Assembly (NCBI GenBank): GCA_965213645.1
Contig: CBDBZX010000008.1
Span: 62,001 to 126,000 of the forward strand
Direction: 5' to 3'
DNA length: 64,000 nt
Source: CBDBZX01 sp965213645
GTDB taxonomy: Bacteria > Deinococcota > Deinococci > Deinococcales > Trueperaceae
The notes below the pieces were generated by a model. The model did not search any database, was not told where the DNA came from, and saw nothing but the letters and a program-made list of their open reading frames with translations. Positions 41,366 through 50,409 of this stretch are shown here, piece after piece; positions within the stretch are counted from its first letter, which is position 1; each line of letters opens with the position of its first letter. A program made the translations under genes and the position numbers.

Positions 41366-42340
41366 TCAGATGTCGATGACAACTTTTCCCCGAGCGTGCC
41401 CTTTTTCGAGATATCTGATAGCTTCAGCCGTCTCACTTAACGGGTAGGTCCTATCTATGACAGGGGCGGCTCTGCCGGCCTCGAGAAGTTCCTTGATGAA
41501 AACCAGGTCCGTCCGGTTCGGTTTCGCCGCTCCCATGACACCGATCTTCTTCCGCCCCCTCCTAGATACCCACGCCCCCAATGAGGCAACCTGGAGCAGA
41601 TGAGTTAGGGTGGTAAAGCCGACGACGACACATCTCCCCTGAGGACTTAAGGCACGCACGTAATCCGAGACCGAACGGTTCCCCACCGCGTCGAGGATCA
41701 GGTCGTACGGCTGCCCGCTTTTGGTGAAGTCCTCTCTCGTGTAGTCGACGACCCTGTCCGCCCCGACGGAGCGCACTAGCTCCAGATTCCGCGTGCTGCA
41801 CACGCCGGTGACCTCAGCCCCGAACGCTTTGGCGAGCTGCACCGCGAAGGTGCCCACGCCACCCGAGGCGCCGTTGATCAACACCTTCTGGCCGGACCGA
41901 ATTTGTCCTTTGTCGCGAAGCCCCTGTAAAGCGGTGATAGCCGCCACTGGGACCGCCGCCGCCTCTTCAAAAGATAAGTTACTCGGCTTCAGGGCTAAGG
42001 TCTCTTCACGAGCACAGACGTACTCGGCAAAGCCGCCCAACCCGCTGCTGCTCGCGTCGCCGAACACCTCGTCGCCGGGCCGAAACTGTGTCACCTTATT
42101 GCCAACCGCTTCAACGTGCCCCGCGATGTCCGCACCGAGAAACGGGTTCTTCGGTCTGCGGAATCCAAAAACAAGGCGGAACGGGAGCGGCGTACCCCTC
42201 ATGAAGTGCCAGTCGAGCGGGTTCGCGGCCGCCGCGTGAATCTTGACCAGAACTTCGTCGTCTTTAGGGACGGGTTTTTCTACCTCCTCGAGCCGGAGCA
42301 CTTCAGGGGGTCCGTAGTCTGTGTACACCACCGCTTTCAT
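41366..42340 (-). CDS. MDR-family NAD(P)-dependent oxidoreductase
   Basis: 324 residues: VVYTDYGPPEVLRLEEVEKP, NPFLGADIAGHVEAVG, FRPGDEVFGDASSSGLGGFA, VLINGASGGVGTFAVQLAKA (nucleotide-binding loop), TGVCSTRNLELVRSVGADRV, YLEKGHARGKVVIDI. No structural zinc cysteine cluster, so of the quinone oxidoreductase type. Paralogous in layout to the 30651 gene. ATG at 42340 with GGAGG upstream. Confidence 0.87.
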   Translation of the reverse strand: MKAVVYTDYGPPEVLRLEEVEKPVPKDDEVLVKIHAAAANPLDWHFMRGTPLPFRLVFGFRRPKNPFLGADIAGHVEAVGNKVTQFRPGDEVFGDASSSGLGGFAEYVCAREETLALKPSNLSFEEAAAVPVAAITALQGLRDKGQIRSGQKVLINGASGGVGTFAVQLAKAFGAEVTGVCSTRNLELVRSVGADRVVDYTREDFTKSGQPYDLILDAVGNRSVSDYVRALSPQGRCVVVGFTTLTHLLQVASLGAWVSRRGRKKIGVMGAAKPNRTDLVFIKELLEAGRAAPVIDRTYPLSETAEAIRYLEKGHARGKVVIDI

Positions 42341-42437
42341 GGCTTCCCTCCTGAATCATGCACAAGTCGTTGTATACCTAGTTCGCCGTACTATAGCGCA
42401 CAGCGTGATTAAGCCGTAAGGAGGGGGGGCGGGAGCC

Positions 42438-42467
42438 TTTTGCAGTTGACGCGCGCGTCTCACGCAC
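42438..42467. repeat. GC-rich palindromic repeat R11
   Basis: TTTTGCAGTTGACGCGCGCG then TCTCACGCAC. Confidence 0.7.
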
Positions 42468-42576
42468 ACCGCTTAAGCGGTGACAACCCGATCAGGCGCG
42501 CAATCGACTTGGTACGTGGGTAAGTAAAGTGATGACAAGACCGATAGCCCAGGGCGTGGGCGTAACAAGCGCGCCT

Positions 42577-43882
42577 CTAGATCGCAGGCTTTTGGTAGCC
42601 CCCCAGAGCCTGCTCGAGACGGTGCGCGACCGCGAGCGCTACGTCATCGCGCCACGGCCTCGCCACGACCTGCCCCGATCGGCAGCCCCTCGGGCGAGCT
42701 GCCGCCGCGCACCACCGCGCAGGGGTAGCCCGTGAGGCTGTAGGGCAGTGTGTAGGGGATGCCGCCTTCCGGCTCGCCGTGGGGCACGGCAGGTTTTTCG
42801 GCGACAGGCGTCAAGATGACGTCGTAGTGCGCCATAAAGCGGATAAGGCTGCGCCGGAACCGGTCCCACTCGAACAGGTGTCGCTCGACCTCCTCGCCGC
42901 TCAGCTTCGCCTCACCGTCGGGCGCCCACGCGTCCCACGATTCCGACTCGGGCCGCTGCCAATAGGCGCGGGTGATCGCGTACGCTTCCTCGACCCGCTC
43001 GGGCCGCGCCTCCTCGACCTCGACCCAGGCGAGGGCTCGCGCCGCCCTTCTCACCACCTCGTCCGTCTCCGGGGTCGGCTTGGCGTGAACGTGTCTCGTG
43101 TAGAAGGCCACGCGCAGGCGCTCTACCCCGACGTCCTGCCAGTGGCCGAGCGGTACGGGAACGACGCCGGCGTCCTGCCAGTCCACGCCGCTAATCACGG
43201 GCAGCACGAGCGCCAGGTCTTCTACGTAGCGCGCCATCGGTCCAATCGTCGTGCGGGGGTCGCTCATGGGGTTGATGCGCGGTAGGTGCCCCGTGAGGGG
43301 GACCCTGCCCGTGCTCGGCTTGAGCCCAGCGATGCCGCAGTTGTGAGCGGGCTGGCGGATACTCCCGCCCGAGTCGCTGCCCAACCCCAGAGGTGAGCCG
43401 CCCGCCGCGATGATAGCCGCCTCGCCGCTGCTGCTGCCCGCTGGCGTGTACGCCAGGTTGTAGGGGTTATTGGTGCGCCCGTAGACGGGGTTGTTGACGG
43501 TAATGTTGGTCTTGCCGAGAAAGATGCCGCCAGCCTCGCGCAGCCGCGCCACAACGGTGGCGTCGCGCTCCGGGATGTAGTGCCTGTGCCGCTCGTCGCC
43601 CGCCGCGTAGGGCACGCCCTCCGTCTCGGGCCAGTCTTTAACGGTGAAAGGGACGCCGTGCAAAGGCCCGGTCGTATCTCCTCGCGCGAGGGCTTTGTCG
43701 GCCAGCCGCGCGCCGCTCAGGGCGGCCTCCGCGGCGAGCTGCACCACGGCGTTGAGGCTAGGATTCACGGCCTCGATCCGCTTGAGGTGCGCTTTGACCA
43801 ACTCCGTGGAGGAGAGGTGCTTGAGCCTTATCGCCCTAGCGAGGGTGGCGGCGGGGGCGAACGTAATCTCGTCCGTGAGCAT
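42577..43882 (-). pseudogene. Amidase (amidase signature family), frameshifted near the C-terminus
   Basis: About 435 residues. Ser-cisSer-Lys triad visible: Lys in GVPFTVKDWPET, cis-Ser in TPAGSSSGEAA, nucleophile in GSDSGGSIRQPA; then GIAGLKPSTGRVPLTG. The main frame ends prematurely at 42644 after GLPIGAGRGEAVAR. The next frame continues with the expected QVVARPWRDDVALAVAHRLE to a TAG at 42577-42579. One extra or two missing bases in the GGGG near 42680 explain it. ATG at 43882 is chosen over 43909 because family similarity starts there. Probably cytoplasmic; substrate unknown. Confidence 0.8.
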
Positions 43883-43968
43883 ACGCCGAGTATTACACCC
43901 TTCTGGCAAGGCAGCAACGCGCTTGTCATGCCTACAGCTCCGAAGGCTCGCCGCTTTCCTCAGTCTTC

Positions 43969-43994
43969 TGCGAAAGACGCGCGCGTCTTTCGCA
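43969..43994. repeat. GC-rich palindromic repeat R12 (perfect 26-bp palindrome)
   Basis: TGCGAAAGACGCG followed by its exact reverse complement CGCGTCTTTCGCA, then CAAGG. The clearest copy, with R16. Confidence 0.9.
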
Positions 43995-44186
43995 CAAGGG
44001 CAGTGCTGCGAAAGACCCGTAGTCCGACCTTTTGGACTTTAACTGTTCAGCCGAGCGCAGCTTGAAGATTCCGGTGCATCAGAAGCGGCACGACAGCTCA
44101 TAAGTCGGGTTAAAAATGCTGCAGCTCTGGGCTCAGAAGACGACGTCATCTCCGCGTCATACTACTATACGTCCTAAGCGCTCAAC

Positions 44187-44720
44187 TCACTTTTCATCTC
44201 GCTGTTGCCCCGGGAACCGCTGCTCGGCCACCTTACGCAAGAGGCGGTGCAAGGTCTCCCGCTCAGCATCGTTGAGACAGCCGTAGGTGTCGTCATCTGC
44301 CGCGCCGATAACTTTCCGGGTCTCGCTCAAAACGCGCTCGCCCTCGGGGGTTAAAATCAATTCGTAATAGCGACGATCTTCCGTACTCTTCACACGTTGC
44401 ACATACCCGAGCCCTTCCAAGTCGTCCACGAGTCGCACGACGTGAGTGCGGTCTAAGCCCATGTTCTGACTGATAGCGACCTGCGAGCGGTGCTCGCTCT
44501 CCGCGATGAGCTTCATCACGCCGAGCTGCCGCGCGTCGATGTGCAGAGGTTCTAGCAGCTCCTCCAGAACGAGCTGCGCCATCTGCGCGACGTAGCTCAG
44601 CACGTATCCTGTCTCCGACGCCAGCGCTTCGGAGAGGTCATGGGAGTTGAAGTAGAGCGGCGGAGCGGGCACGCGGCTTCGTTTGGGTATCGTTCGAGCG
44701 TCTTTTGCAGCGTCGGACAT
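44187..44720 (-). CDS. MarR-family transcriptional regulator
   Basis: 177 residues with an N-terminal Lys/Arg/Pro-rich extension. MarR fold: YVAQMAQLVLEELLEPLHID, VAISQNMGLDRTHVVRLVDD (recognition helix), LGYVQRVKSTEDRRYYELIL (wing), TPEGERVL. Probably represses a nearby or distant efflux/catabolic gene. Single gene between the amidase and a DUF2461 gene, all on the minus strand. Confidence 0.88.
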   Translation of the reverse strand: MSDAAKDARTIPKRSRVPAPPLYFNSHDLSEALASETGYVLSYVAQMAQLVLEELLEPLHIDARQLGVMKLIAESEHRSQVAISQNMGLDRTHVVRLVDDLEGLGYVQRVKSTEDRRYYELILTPEGERVLSETRKVIGAADDDTYGCLNDAERETLHRLLRKVAEQRFPGQQRDEK

Positions 44721-44767
44721 ACGCTAGTGTACGCCTAGCTTCTGGGTCGGGTTGTGCGAGGTACGGC

Positions 44768-45436
44768 TCAAGCGATGAACTTGCGCAGATAGCTGAGCAA
44801 GCGGTGCTGCATCTCGTAGGTTTCTAGGAGCACGTCCCGAAAGCTTTTGTCCGTCACCTCGTCGTCGCCAAAATATCGCATGGTGAGGTACTGGTTAAGT
44901 CGCAGCAGGTGAATAGCGGGGTGATTAGTGCTGTAGCCGCGCGGGGCTGTCTTGAGGGAATCCTCCTCGTCTAGGCCGTCAGGAAAAACCTTGCGAAAGT
45001 CATCAGCGTTGACGACCTGCTCGAGCTCCTCCGGCTTGTTATCAATGCGCTCACGAATGATATTAAGCACCTCACGTTTAGGCGAATGAAGCCCACCGCC
45101 AGCCACGCTTCCGCCAGGCGCAATGTTGAGGTAGTATCCCGGCTCGACCTTCCCCAGAGGCGCAATGACCGCCATGATGTACGTTTTGAGCGGTGCGGCG
45201 TCGTCAGGACGAAAGCGCATGTCGCGGTAGATGCGGGGCACGCTCGCGACGCTGCCGCCTCCTAAATCCTTGCGCAAGCGTTCGTCGAAGCGGGCGATAT
45301 CGACTGCGACACCCTTGACGCTCTGCTCGAAGGCGGCTTTCATCGCCTTGTAGTCGTCTTTGCGTTCGTTGAACCAGTCTTTGGTGTTGTTTTGCTCGAG
45401 TTGGCGGAAGAACTCGAGTAAGGCTGGGTCGATCAT
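44768..45436 (-). CDS. DUF2461/TIGR02453-family protein
   Basis: 222 residues: LEFFRQLEQNNTKDWFNERK, RIYRDMRFRPDDAAPLKTYI, PGYYLNIAPGGSVAGGGLHS, YSTNHPAIHLLRLNQYLTMR. A widespread cytoplasmic family without established function. Follows the Fe-S protein gene by about 20 bases, so probably in the same transcript. Confidence 0.85.
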   Translation of the reverse strand: MIDPALLEFFRQLEQNNTKDWFNERKDDYKAMKAAFEQSVKGVAVDIARFDERLRKDLGGGSVASVPRIYRDMRFRPDDAAPLKTYIMAVIAPLGKVEPGYYLNIAPGGSVAGGGLHSPKREVLNIIRERIDNKPEELEQVVNADDFRKVFPDGLDEEDSLKTAPRGYSTNHPAIHLLRLNQYLTMRYFGDDEVTDKSFRDVLLETYEMQHRLLSYLRKFIA

Positions 45437-45457
45437 GGTGCCTCTATCACGTTCACC

Positions 45458-46726
45458 TCATGTCGCGTTTGGACCGCGCAGACTGAGCATCTTTTCCATG
45501 ATGGTCTCACCCCGCCCCGGCTCACTCCACGGGCAGACCTCGATGCAGATGCCGCACCCCTGATTCGCTGAGAAATAGGGGACGCACTGATCGAAGTTGA
45601 TGAACCAGCGCTCCTCGCCCCGCACCATCTGTTTGGTTTCGAAGATAGCCTGTGGTGGGCAGTTCGTCGTGCAGATTTGGCAGGACATACAGAAGTCGTC
45701 TACGCCAATGTTGATAGGCTGGTCGGGCTCGAGCGGCAGATCGGTCAGCACCGTCGCGAGCCGCACGTTCGCCCCATAATCTTTGGTGATAATCGAGCCG
45801 TGCTTTCCAAGTTGCCCTAGCCCTGCTTCGACGGCGACGGGAATGTGGAGCACTTCCGTCGTGCCGGAGGAGATGTTCGTGCTAGCCCTAGCGGGATAGC
45901 CTAGGCTGCGGATATGTTCGGCAAGGTGGATGGCAACGCGCCCTACGTCTTCGTAGATACGAAAGACCTCCACCACCGCACGCTCGCTCGGCGTGTAGCG
46001 CATCTCCTCGCGGTCCATCGGCACGGCGACCGAGATGGCGTACTTGAACGACGGCTCAAAGCCCTCGAAGTACCACTCGTCGCGCGGTTCGGTAATGCCG
46101 ACGAGGGCCGCACCGCACTCCTTCGCGACCTCTTTAAGCTGCGCGCTCATCGCTGCCGTATCCGTAACGGGCTGCTGGTCTCTTGAGACCGCCCCGTCGC
46201 GCCGCGCGTTGTTTCGGAAGATGCGCGCAACTGACTGCACGATACGAGACGGGATCAGAGTGTAGAACACCTGGGTTAAGCCGCCCCAGGCATAGTCGAA
46301 TTCGAAGAAGAGGGGGTGGGGACGGCGCTTCTCGATTTCGTCCAGGCCGCTGATAACCATACCGGACAGGGGCGGCTTGCGGTAAGCGAAGGGGTAGCGG
46401 GGCTCTGGGTAGGACGGCAGGGCGATGTCGCTAGACTTACGCGGCGGCAGGTCTGTTCTAGGGGACAGGTCAGCTTCGACATAGGGTAACTCGTCAAATC
46501 GTTGCGTCTCTGCGGAGGGGGGCTTGGGAAGGTCCTCGATCCAGACGGTTTCGCCGCGAGCGGTTAAGCGCGTCAGGTGCCGTTCCTGCCAACGCTTCAC
46601 CGTCCGGCTAGCAAACATCACGCCGAGGGAAAGGCCCGCGCTCGTCAATTTGTCCCGCACGGCGCGGATATGTTGATAGAGATACTCGACTCGGTTCTTA
46701 GGATGTTCAAACTTAGGGAGATTCAC
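45458..46726 (-). CDS. Reductive-dehalogenase/QueG-like 4Fe-4S protein
   Basis: 422 residues. The C-terminus carries two 4Fe-4S motifs: DDFCMSCQICTTNCPPQAIF and, after CVPYFSANQG, CGICIEVCPWS. Before them lies a nitroreductase-like corrinoid-binding region (AAMSAQLKEVAKECGAALVG, HIPVAVEAGLGQLGKHGSII, VRLATVLTDLPLEPDQP), as in epoxyqueuosine reductases and reductive dehalogenases. Long N-terminus (about 190 residues) without a Tat signal, so a cytoplasmic, non-respiratory type. Directly downstream of a ferredoxin-NADP reductase, a plausible electron donor. Substrate unknown. Confidence 0.75.
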   Translation of the reverse strand: MNLPKFEHPKNRVEYLYQHIRAVRDKLTSAGLSLGVMFASRTVKRWQERHLTRLTARGETVWIEDLPKPPSAETQRFDELPYVEADLSPRTDLPPRKSSDIALPSYPEPRYPFAYRKPPLSGMVISGLDEIEKRRPHPLFFEFDYAWGGLTQVFYTLIPSRIVQSVARIFRNNARRDGAVSRDQQPVTDTAAMSAQLKEVAKECGAALVGITEPRDEWYFEGFEPSFKYAISVAVPMDREEMRYTPSERAVVEVFRIYEDVGRVAIHLAEHIRSLGYPARASTNISSGTTEVLHIPVAVEAGLGQLGKHGSIITKDYGANVRLATVLTDLPLEPDQPINIGVDDFCMSCQICTTNCPPQAIFETKQMVRGEERWFINFDQCVPYFSANQGCGICIEVCPWSEPGRGETIMEKMLSLRGPNAT

Positions 46727-46746
46727 GATCAGGTCCTTTCATGTCC

Positions 46747-48156
46747 TTACGCTGCTCGAGCCTCGTTTTTCATCACACTAGGCTCGACCTCCGCCGCCTC
46801 CAACATCGCCTCAACGCTAGAGAACTTCGCGCGCCACCGCCTATTCTGCAAACCCCCAGCCCGGCGCTCCGCCCGGTCGATGCGCCGCCAGTCCTCCTTA
46901 GTGACGTAGCGCACGCCTTTGTGTTGGAGCAGAGCGTTCACCGCTAGCGGGTTGGGGTTTTGTGCGAGGGGGAGGTTCAGCAGGTCTTCGAGCAGATGCC
47001 GCACCGTCTCCTCAGCATCCGTCTTGTTCGTGCCGATGACGCCCGAAGGCCCGCGCCGCACCCAGCCGGAGGTGTATTCGCCCGGTACGATGTTGCCCTC
47101 CAACGTTATGACGCGTCCGCCTTTGTTCGAAATCACGCCGCGCTCCTCGTCGAAGGGCACGTTCGGAAGGGGCTGGCTGCGGTAGCCGACCGAGCGCAGG
47201 AGGAGGCCGATGTCTAAACGTTCATACTCGCCCGTGCCGACCGCCGAAAGGCGCTCGCCTTTGGGCTCGAGCCGATTCCTCTCCAACTTAAGCCCTTGCA
47301 CCCGCCCGTCTCCTTGGACTTCGACTGGCGATACAAAGAAGTGGATGTGGACGCGCTTCTCTGCGCCGGGCTTGTGGACTCTCGAGTACTCGGTGAACAG
47401 CTCAACGTTGCGCCGGGTCTTCTTCGCCTTTAGTTCGTCTTCGAACGTGCCCTCTTGGTCGGCCTCGAGGTCAGCGGGGTCCACGACGATATCCACATCG
47501 GGCAGTTCGCCCACCTCGCGTAGTTCTTTAGGCGTGAAGTTCGCCTGCGAGGGACCACGCCGCCCTAAGATGTGGACATCGGTGACTCGTGAGCGTCTAA
47601 GCGCGTCCACCGCATAGCCCGCCATGTCACTTTCAGCAAGCGCGTCAGGGTCTTTGAGGAGCGCCCGCGTCACATCCAGTGCGACGTTGCCCATACCGAT
47701 GACGGCGGCGTGCCGCGCACTGAGGGGTGGGTCCAAATCGGCATGATCAGGATGGGCGTTATACCAGGCGACGAACTTGGTGGCGGACAGGCTGCCGGGC
47801 AAGTCTTCACCGGGGATGCCGAGCGACTTATCACTGCTCGCGCCGACCGTGTAGATGACCGCGTCGTAGTGCCGCTTCACCTCGTCATACGTAATATCCT
47901 GACCGAAGGTGACGTTACCGAAGTAGTGCACCGCCTCGTGCTTCAAGATGAGGTCGAAGGTGACCGACTTAGACTTCACCACGGGGTGGTCGGGGGCAAC
48001 GCCGTAGCGGACCAGCCCATAGGGACTCGGTAAGCGTTCGAAGAGGTCCACAGACACCCTTATCCCGCTTTTGAGGAGGGCGTGCGTCGCGTAGAAGCCC
48101 GCCGGACCTGCGCCGATGACGGCGACGCGTAAGGGATGTTGGGAGGGTCTAAGCAT
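46747..48156 (-). CDS. Ferredoxin-NADP reductase, adrenodoxin-reductase type (FprA-like)
   Basis: 469 residues from an ATG at 48156 with GGAGAT upstream (63 further bases are open). FAD site RVAVIGAGPAGFYATHALLK, GLVRYGVAPDHPVVKSK (family signature), NADP site VIGMGNVALDVTRALLKD, and the C-terminal EYTSGWVRRGPSGVIGTNKT. Transfers electrons from NADPH to ferredoxin or Fe-S partners. First gene of a three-gene minus-strand run with the dehalogenase-like protein. Confidence 0.88.
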   Translation of the reverse strand: MLRPSQHPLRVAVIGAGPAGFYATHALLKSGIRVSVDLFERLPSPYGLVRYGVAPDHPVVKSKSVTFDLILKHEAVHYFGNVTFGQDITYDEVKRHYDAVIYTVGASSDKSLGIPGEDLPGSLSATKFVAWYNAHPDHADLDPPLSARHAAVIGMGNVALDVTRALLKDPDALAESDMAGYAVDALRRSRVTDVHILGRRGPSQANFTPKELREVGELPDVDIVVDPADLEADQEGTFEDELKAKKTRRNVELFTEYSRVHKPGAEKRVHIHFFVSPVEVQGDGRVQGLKLERNRLEPKGERLSAVGTGEYERLDIGLLLRSVGYRSQPLPNVPFDEERGVISNKGGRVITLEGNIVPGEYTSGWVRRGPSGVIGTNKTDAEETVRHLLEDLLNLPLAQNPNPLAVNALLQHKGVRYVTKEDWRRIDRAERRAGGLQNRRWRAKFSSVEAMLEAAEVEPSVMKNEARAA

Positions 48157-48496
48157 GTAAATCTCCTTCAGTGAACTGACGCCTGAAATGCGCGGAACTG
48201 TGGCGCTCTGTTTCCTCAAGTCGGTGAATAAGCACGTGAGCGGAACGATTCCTCTGTAAACGAGTATAGTAGATGATTATTTCATCTATAGGTATCTTCA
48301 CCTACATTCTGAGAGCGTTTGCCTGGATGCTCCACGTTCTTGCGGGCTAGGGAGCGCCGGATATGACACCTTTTTAGCGCCTTTGTGTAGTAGACGCATG
48401 TCTGTCGTATGGGCATCCATACCCCTTATTGGGGTCACCGCGGAGTATGAATCCTCAAAAGGACGCCTACGTATTGCCTCGCCCGACTCTCGCTTA
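48157..48496. promoter_or_regulatory. Upstream region of the ferredoxin-reductase operon with dyad
   Basis: No gene here. AGATGA-TTATT-TCATCT (48271-48287), extended by near-complementary TATAG/CTATA on each side, is a strong AT-rich dyad about 115 bp upstream of the reductase start. Possibly a promoter/operator or the end of the upstream tetR transcript. Confidence 0.4.
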
Positions 48497-49135
48497 CTAC
48501 CCCTCGAGCACCCCGTGAAGCAGATGATCCACTGCCTTTTCCACGAGCGCCTCGCGCCCCGCTTCGGTGCGGGCGTTGCGGTAGAGCGGTCCGTCGAGCA
48601 TGAGCGTCGCTAAGCCGTGCATCATAGCCCAAGCGCTGATCGCCACCGCTTCCGGGTCCCCCTCGGCGACGCGGCCCTCTGCCTGCAACTTTGCCACAAG
48701 GGCGACCGTGCGCTCATACCCTGCTCGCCCCGCCCGTTCGACCTCGGTTCGCACCGCGTCGCTGCGCAGCTCGGGCAGGAACATCAGGCGGAAGTCCTGA
48801 GGGTTCTCTAGCGCGAAACGGACGTAAACGCTCGCAAGCCCCCTGAACCGTTCCAAGGTGGATAAATCCTCCCGTGTATAAACGGTCTCGGTCGCCACTG
48901 TAAGGTCTTCAAAGGCGCTGACCGCGACTGCGGCGAGAAGGTCCGTCTTGTCCTCGAAGTGGTAGTACGCCGAGGCGTGGCTTACACCTGCGTGCCTAGC
49001 CACCGCCCTGAGCGAGAGCTTGTCGGTTTCTCCCTCTTTGAGCAGGTTTCGAGTCGCGCTAACGAGCGCCCGCCGCAGGTCGCCGTGATGATAGCTGCCG
49101 CCCTTTTTCTCGGTTTTCGTGTTTGAACTTGACAT
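48497..49135 (-). CDS. TetR-family transcriptional regulator
   Basis: 212 residues: YHHGDLRRALVSATRNLLKE, LSLRAVARHAGVSHASAYYH (HTH), FEDKTDLLAAVAVSAFEDL, then a ligand-binding domain of the TetR C-33 type (RFALENPQDFRLMFLPEL, AWAMMHGLATLMLDGP). Divergent from the damaged membrane-protein gene at 49207 with a dyad between them. Confidence 0.88.
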   Translation of the reverse strand: MSSSNTKTEKKGGSYHHGDLRRALVSATRNLLKEGETDKLSLRAVARHAGVSHASAYYHFEDKTDLLAAVAVSAFEDLTVATETVYTREDLSTLERFRGLASVYVRFALENPQDFRLMFLPELRSDAVRTEVERAGRAGYERTVALVAKLQAEGRVAEGDPEAVAISAWAMMHGLATLMLDGPLYRNARTEAGREALVEKAVDHLLHGVLEG

Positions 49136-49155
49136 CGGTAAGATTATACCTTATT

Positions 49156-49168
49156 CTACCGTTGGTAG
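49156..49168. promoter_or_regulatory. TetR operator candidate
   Basis: CTACC-GTT-GGTAG perfect 5-3-5 dyad, 21 bp upstream of the tetR start and within the divergent promoter region. Confidence 0.5.
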
Positions 49169-49206
49169 TTTACTTACCGCTGATAGGATAGAAAAGGAGA
49201 CGTATC

Positions 49207-50268
49207 GTGTCTAGCTCCCCACTCCCCGCGCCCCGCGCCTCACTCCGGCTCAATCCCGCTCTATTCGGAGCCGCCCTTGTCTGGCTCGCCGCCATTCTCT
49301 ACCTATAGCATTTCCACGAGAAGCTGCTACAGCAGCTTCTCGTGTGAGCGGATGCGAATAGAAATAGACGCGATCAGTTGTGGTGCAACGAGCCGTGGAA
49401 CTGCTACTACTCTTCTTTGCCGACCTCTCGCTCTTGCGCTACGGCAACCAGGAACCCGTTCCCTACCTGCTGGGTCAGGTCGCCGTCCTACCCTTCATTC
49501 TGCTCATGGTCTTCCTCGCACGTCGTACGGGGCTCGAGCCGATAGACCACACCAGCGACCTCGGTCTGACGCGCACCCGCGCGCTCCTGGAGACCGTCTG
49601 GCTCTTCGCATATATGGCTGCGGCGATGGGCCTCGGGCTCGTGCTCAACATTCATACGCACATCCACTTTGAGGCGTTCACCGACGGCACTCAGGGCATT
49701 CTCGGTCTCGGTCCAGTGGGCTCATCGTTGATTTGGGTGGGCTACAACTTCTTGGTCTTCGCCGCGCTGCCGCTGATCTTCTTTATAGGTGTGCGTAGAT
49801 ATAGCGCGAAGCAGCCCTAAGCCGCGTGTGTTCGCGCCCTTCGCTGTTGTTGCAGGTGTGTTGGGTATTCTACCCTTCGTTGGCGAAGCGTTTTGGTCCG
49901 CGTCCGTTACGGCTCACGCGCTGACCCTCCTCATGTACGGGCTCGGTACATTGGTGCCGGTCGCGATCTTTACACAAGCGCTCCTCGCGCCGCGCTTAGC
50001 CGTGCTCGCCCGCTCTTGGGTCACGGGGGCAGTGCTCGCCGGAGTCGCCTACATGCTCTTCAACCTCAACGAGTACTTCCTCGAGTGGGGCAGCGCACCT
50101 GAGGTCAGCTTATCACTCATCTGGCTGCTCGCTGGAGACCTCTTCTGGGGTGTTATCAAGGGAGTCTCCACACTCGCTCTAGGCAACGCCTGGATGCATA
50201 TCTTCACCACCCACACCTTCCACCTAGGCGACGCGCCTTTAGTATCGCGGGTGTTCGGGCTGCGCTGA
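49207..50268 (+). pseudogene. Multi-spanning membrane protein gene, doubly disrupted
   Basis: Family not recognised. Begins GTG at 49207: LRLNPALFGAALVWLAAILY, then a TAG and an intruding palindromic segment (49310 to about 49380). It resumes with VVQRAVELLLLFFADLSLLR, ALLETVWLFAYMAAAMGLGL, IWVGYNFLVFAALPLIFFIG. A second break at about 49818 shifts frame; after it come VFAPFAVVAGVLGILPFVGE, LTLLMYGLGTLVPVAIFTQA and LIWLLAGDLFWGVIKGVSTL. Skipping one base in CAG-CCC-TAA-G joins the parts as AKQPKPRVF. At least six membrane segments. Probably the target of the divergent TetR. Confidence 0.65.
49315..49344. repeat. 30-bp palindrome interrupting the membrane-protein gene
   Basis: CACGAGAAGCTGCT-AC-AGCAGCTTCTCGTG: 14-bp arms with a 2-base centre. 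It sits where the reading frame is lost and looks like the end hairpin of an IS200/IS605-type or similar miniature element. Confidence 0.6.
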
Positions 50269-50309
50269 AAAAAGAAGGCGCAACCAAACGTTGAATCAGC
50301 TCCAAAGCG

Positions 50310-50341
50310 TTGTGCGTGTGACATGTGCGACTCGCGCAGAA
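50310..50341. repeat. GC-rich palindromic repeat R13 (degenerate)
   Basis: TTGTGCGTGTGACATGTGCG then ACTCGCGCAGAA; outer parts match the family, core has lost ACGCGCG. Confidence 0.4.
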
Positions 50342-50409
50342 AGGGTTGAGGCGCACGCCTGCTACACAACTACGAAGAAAGATGGAACACAAAGGACGTA
50401 TTTTGAGTC

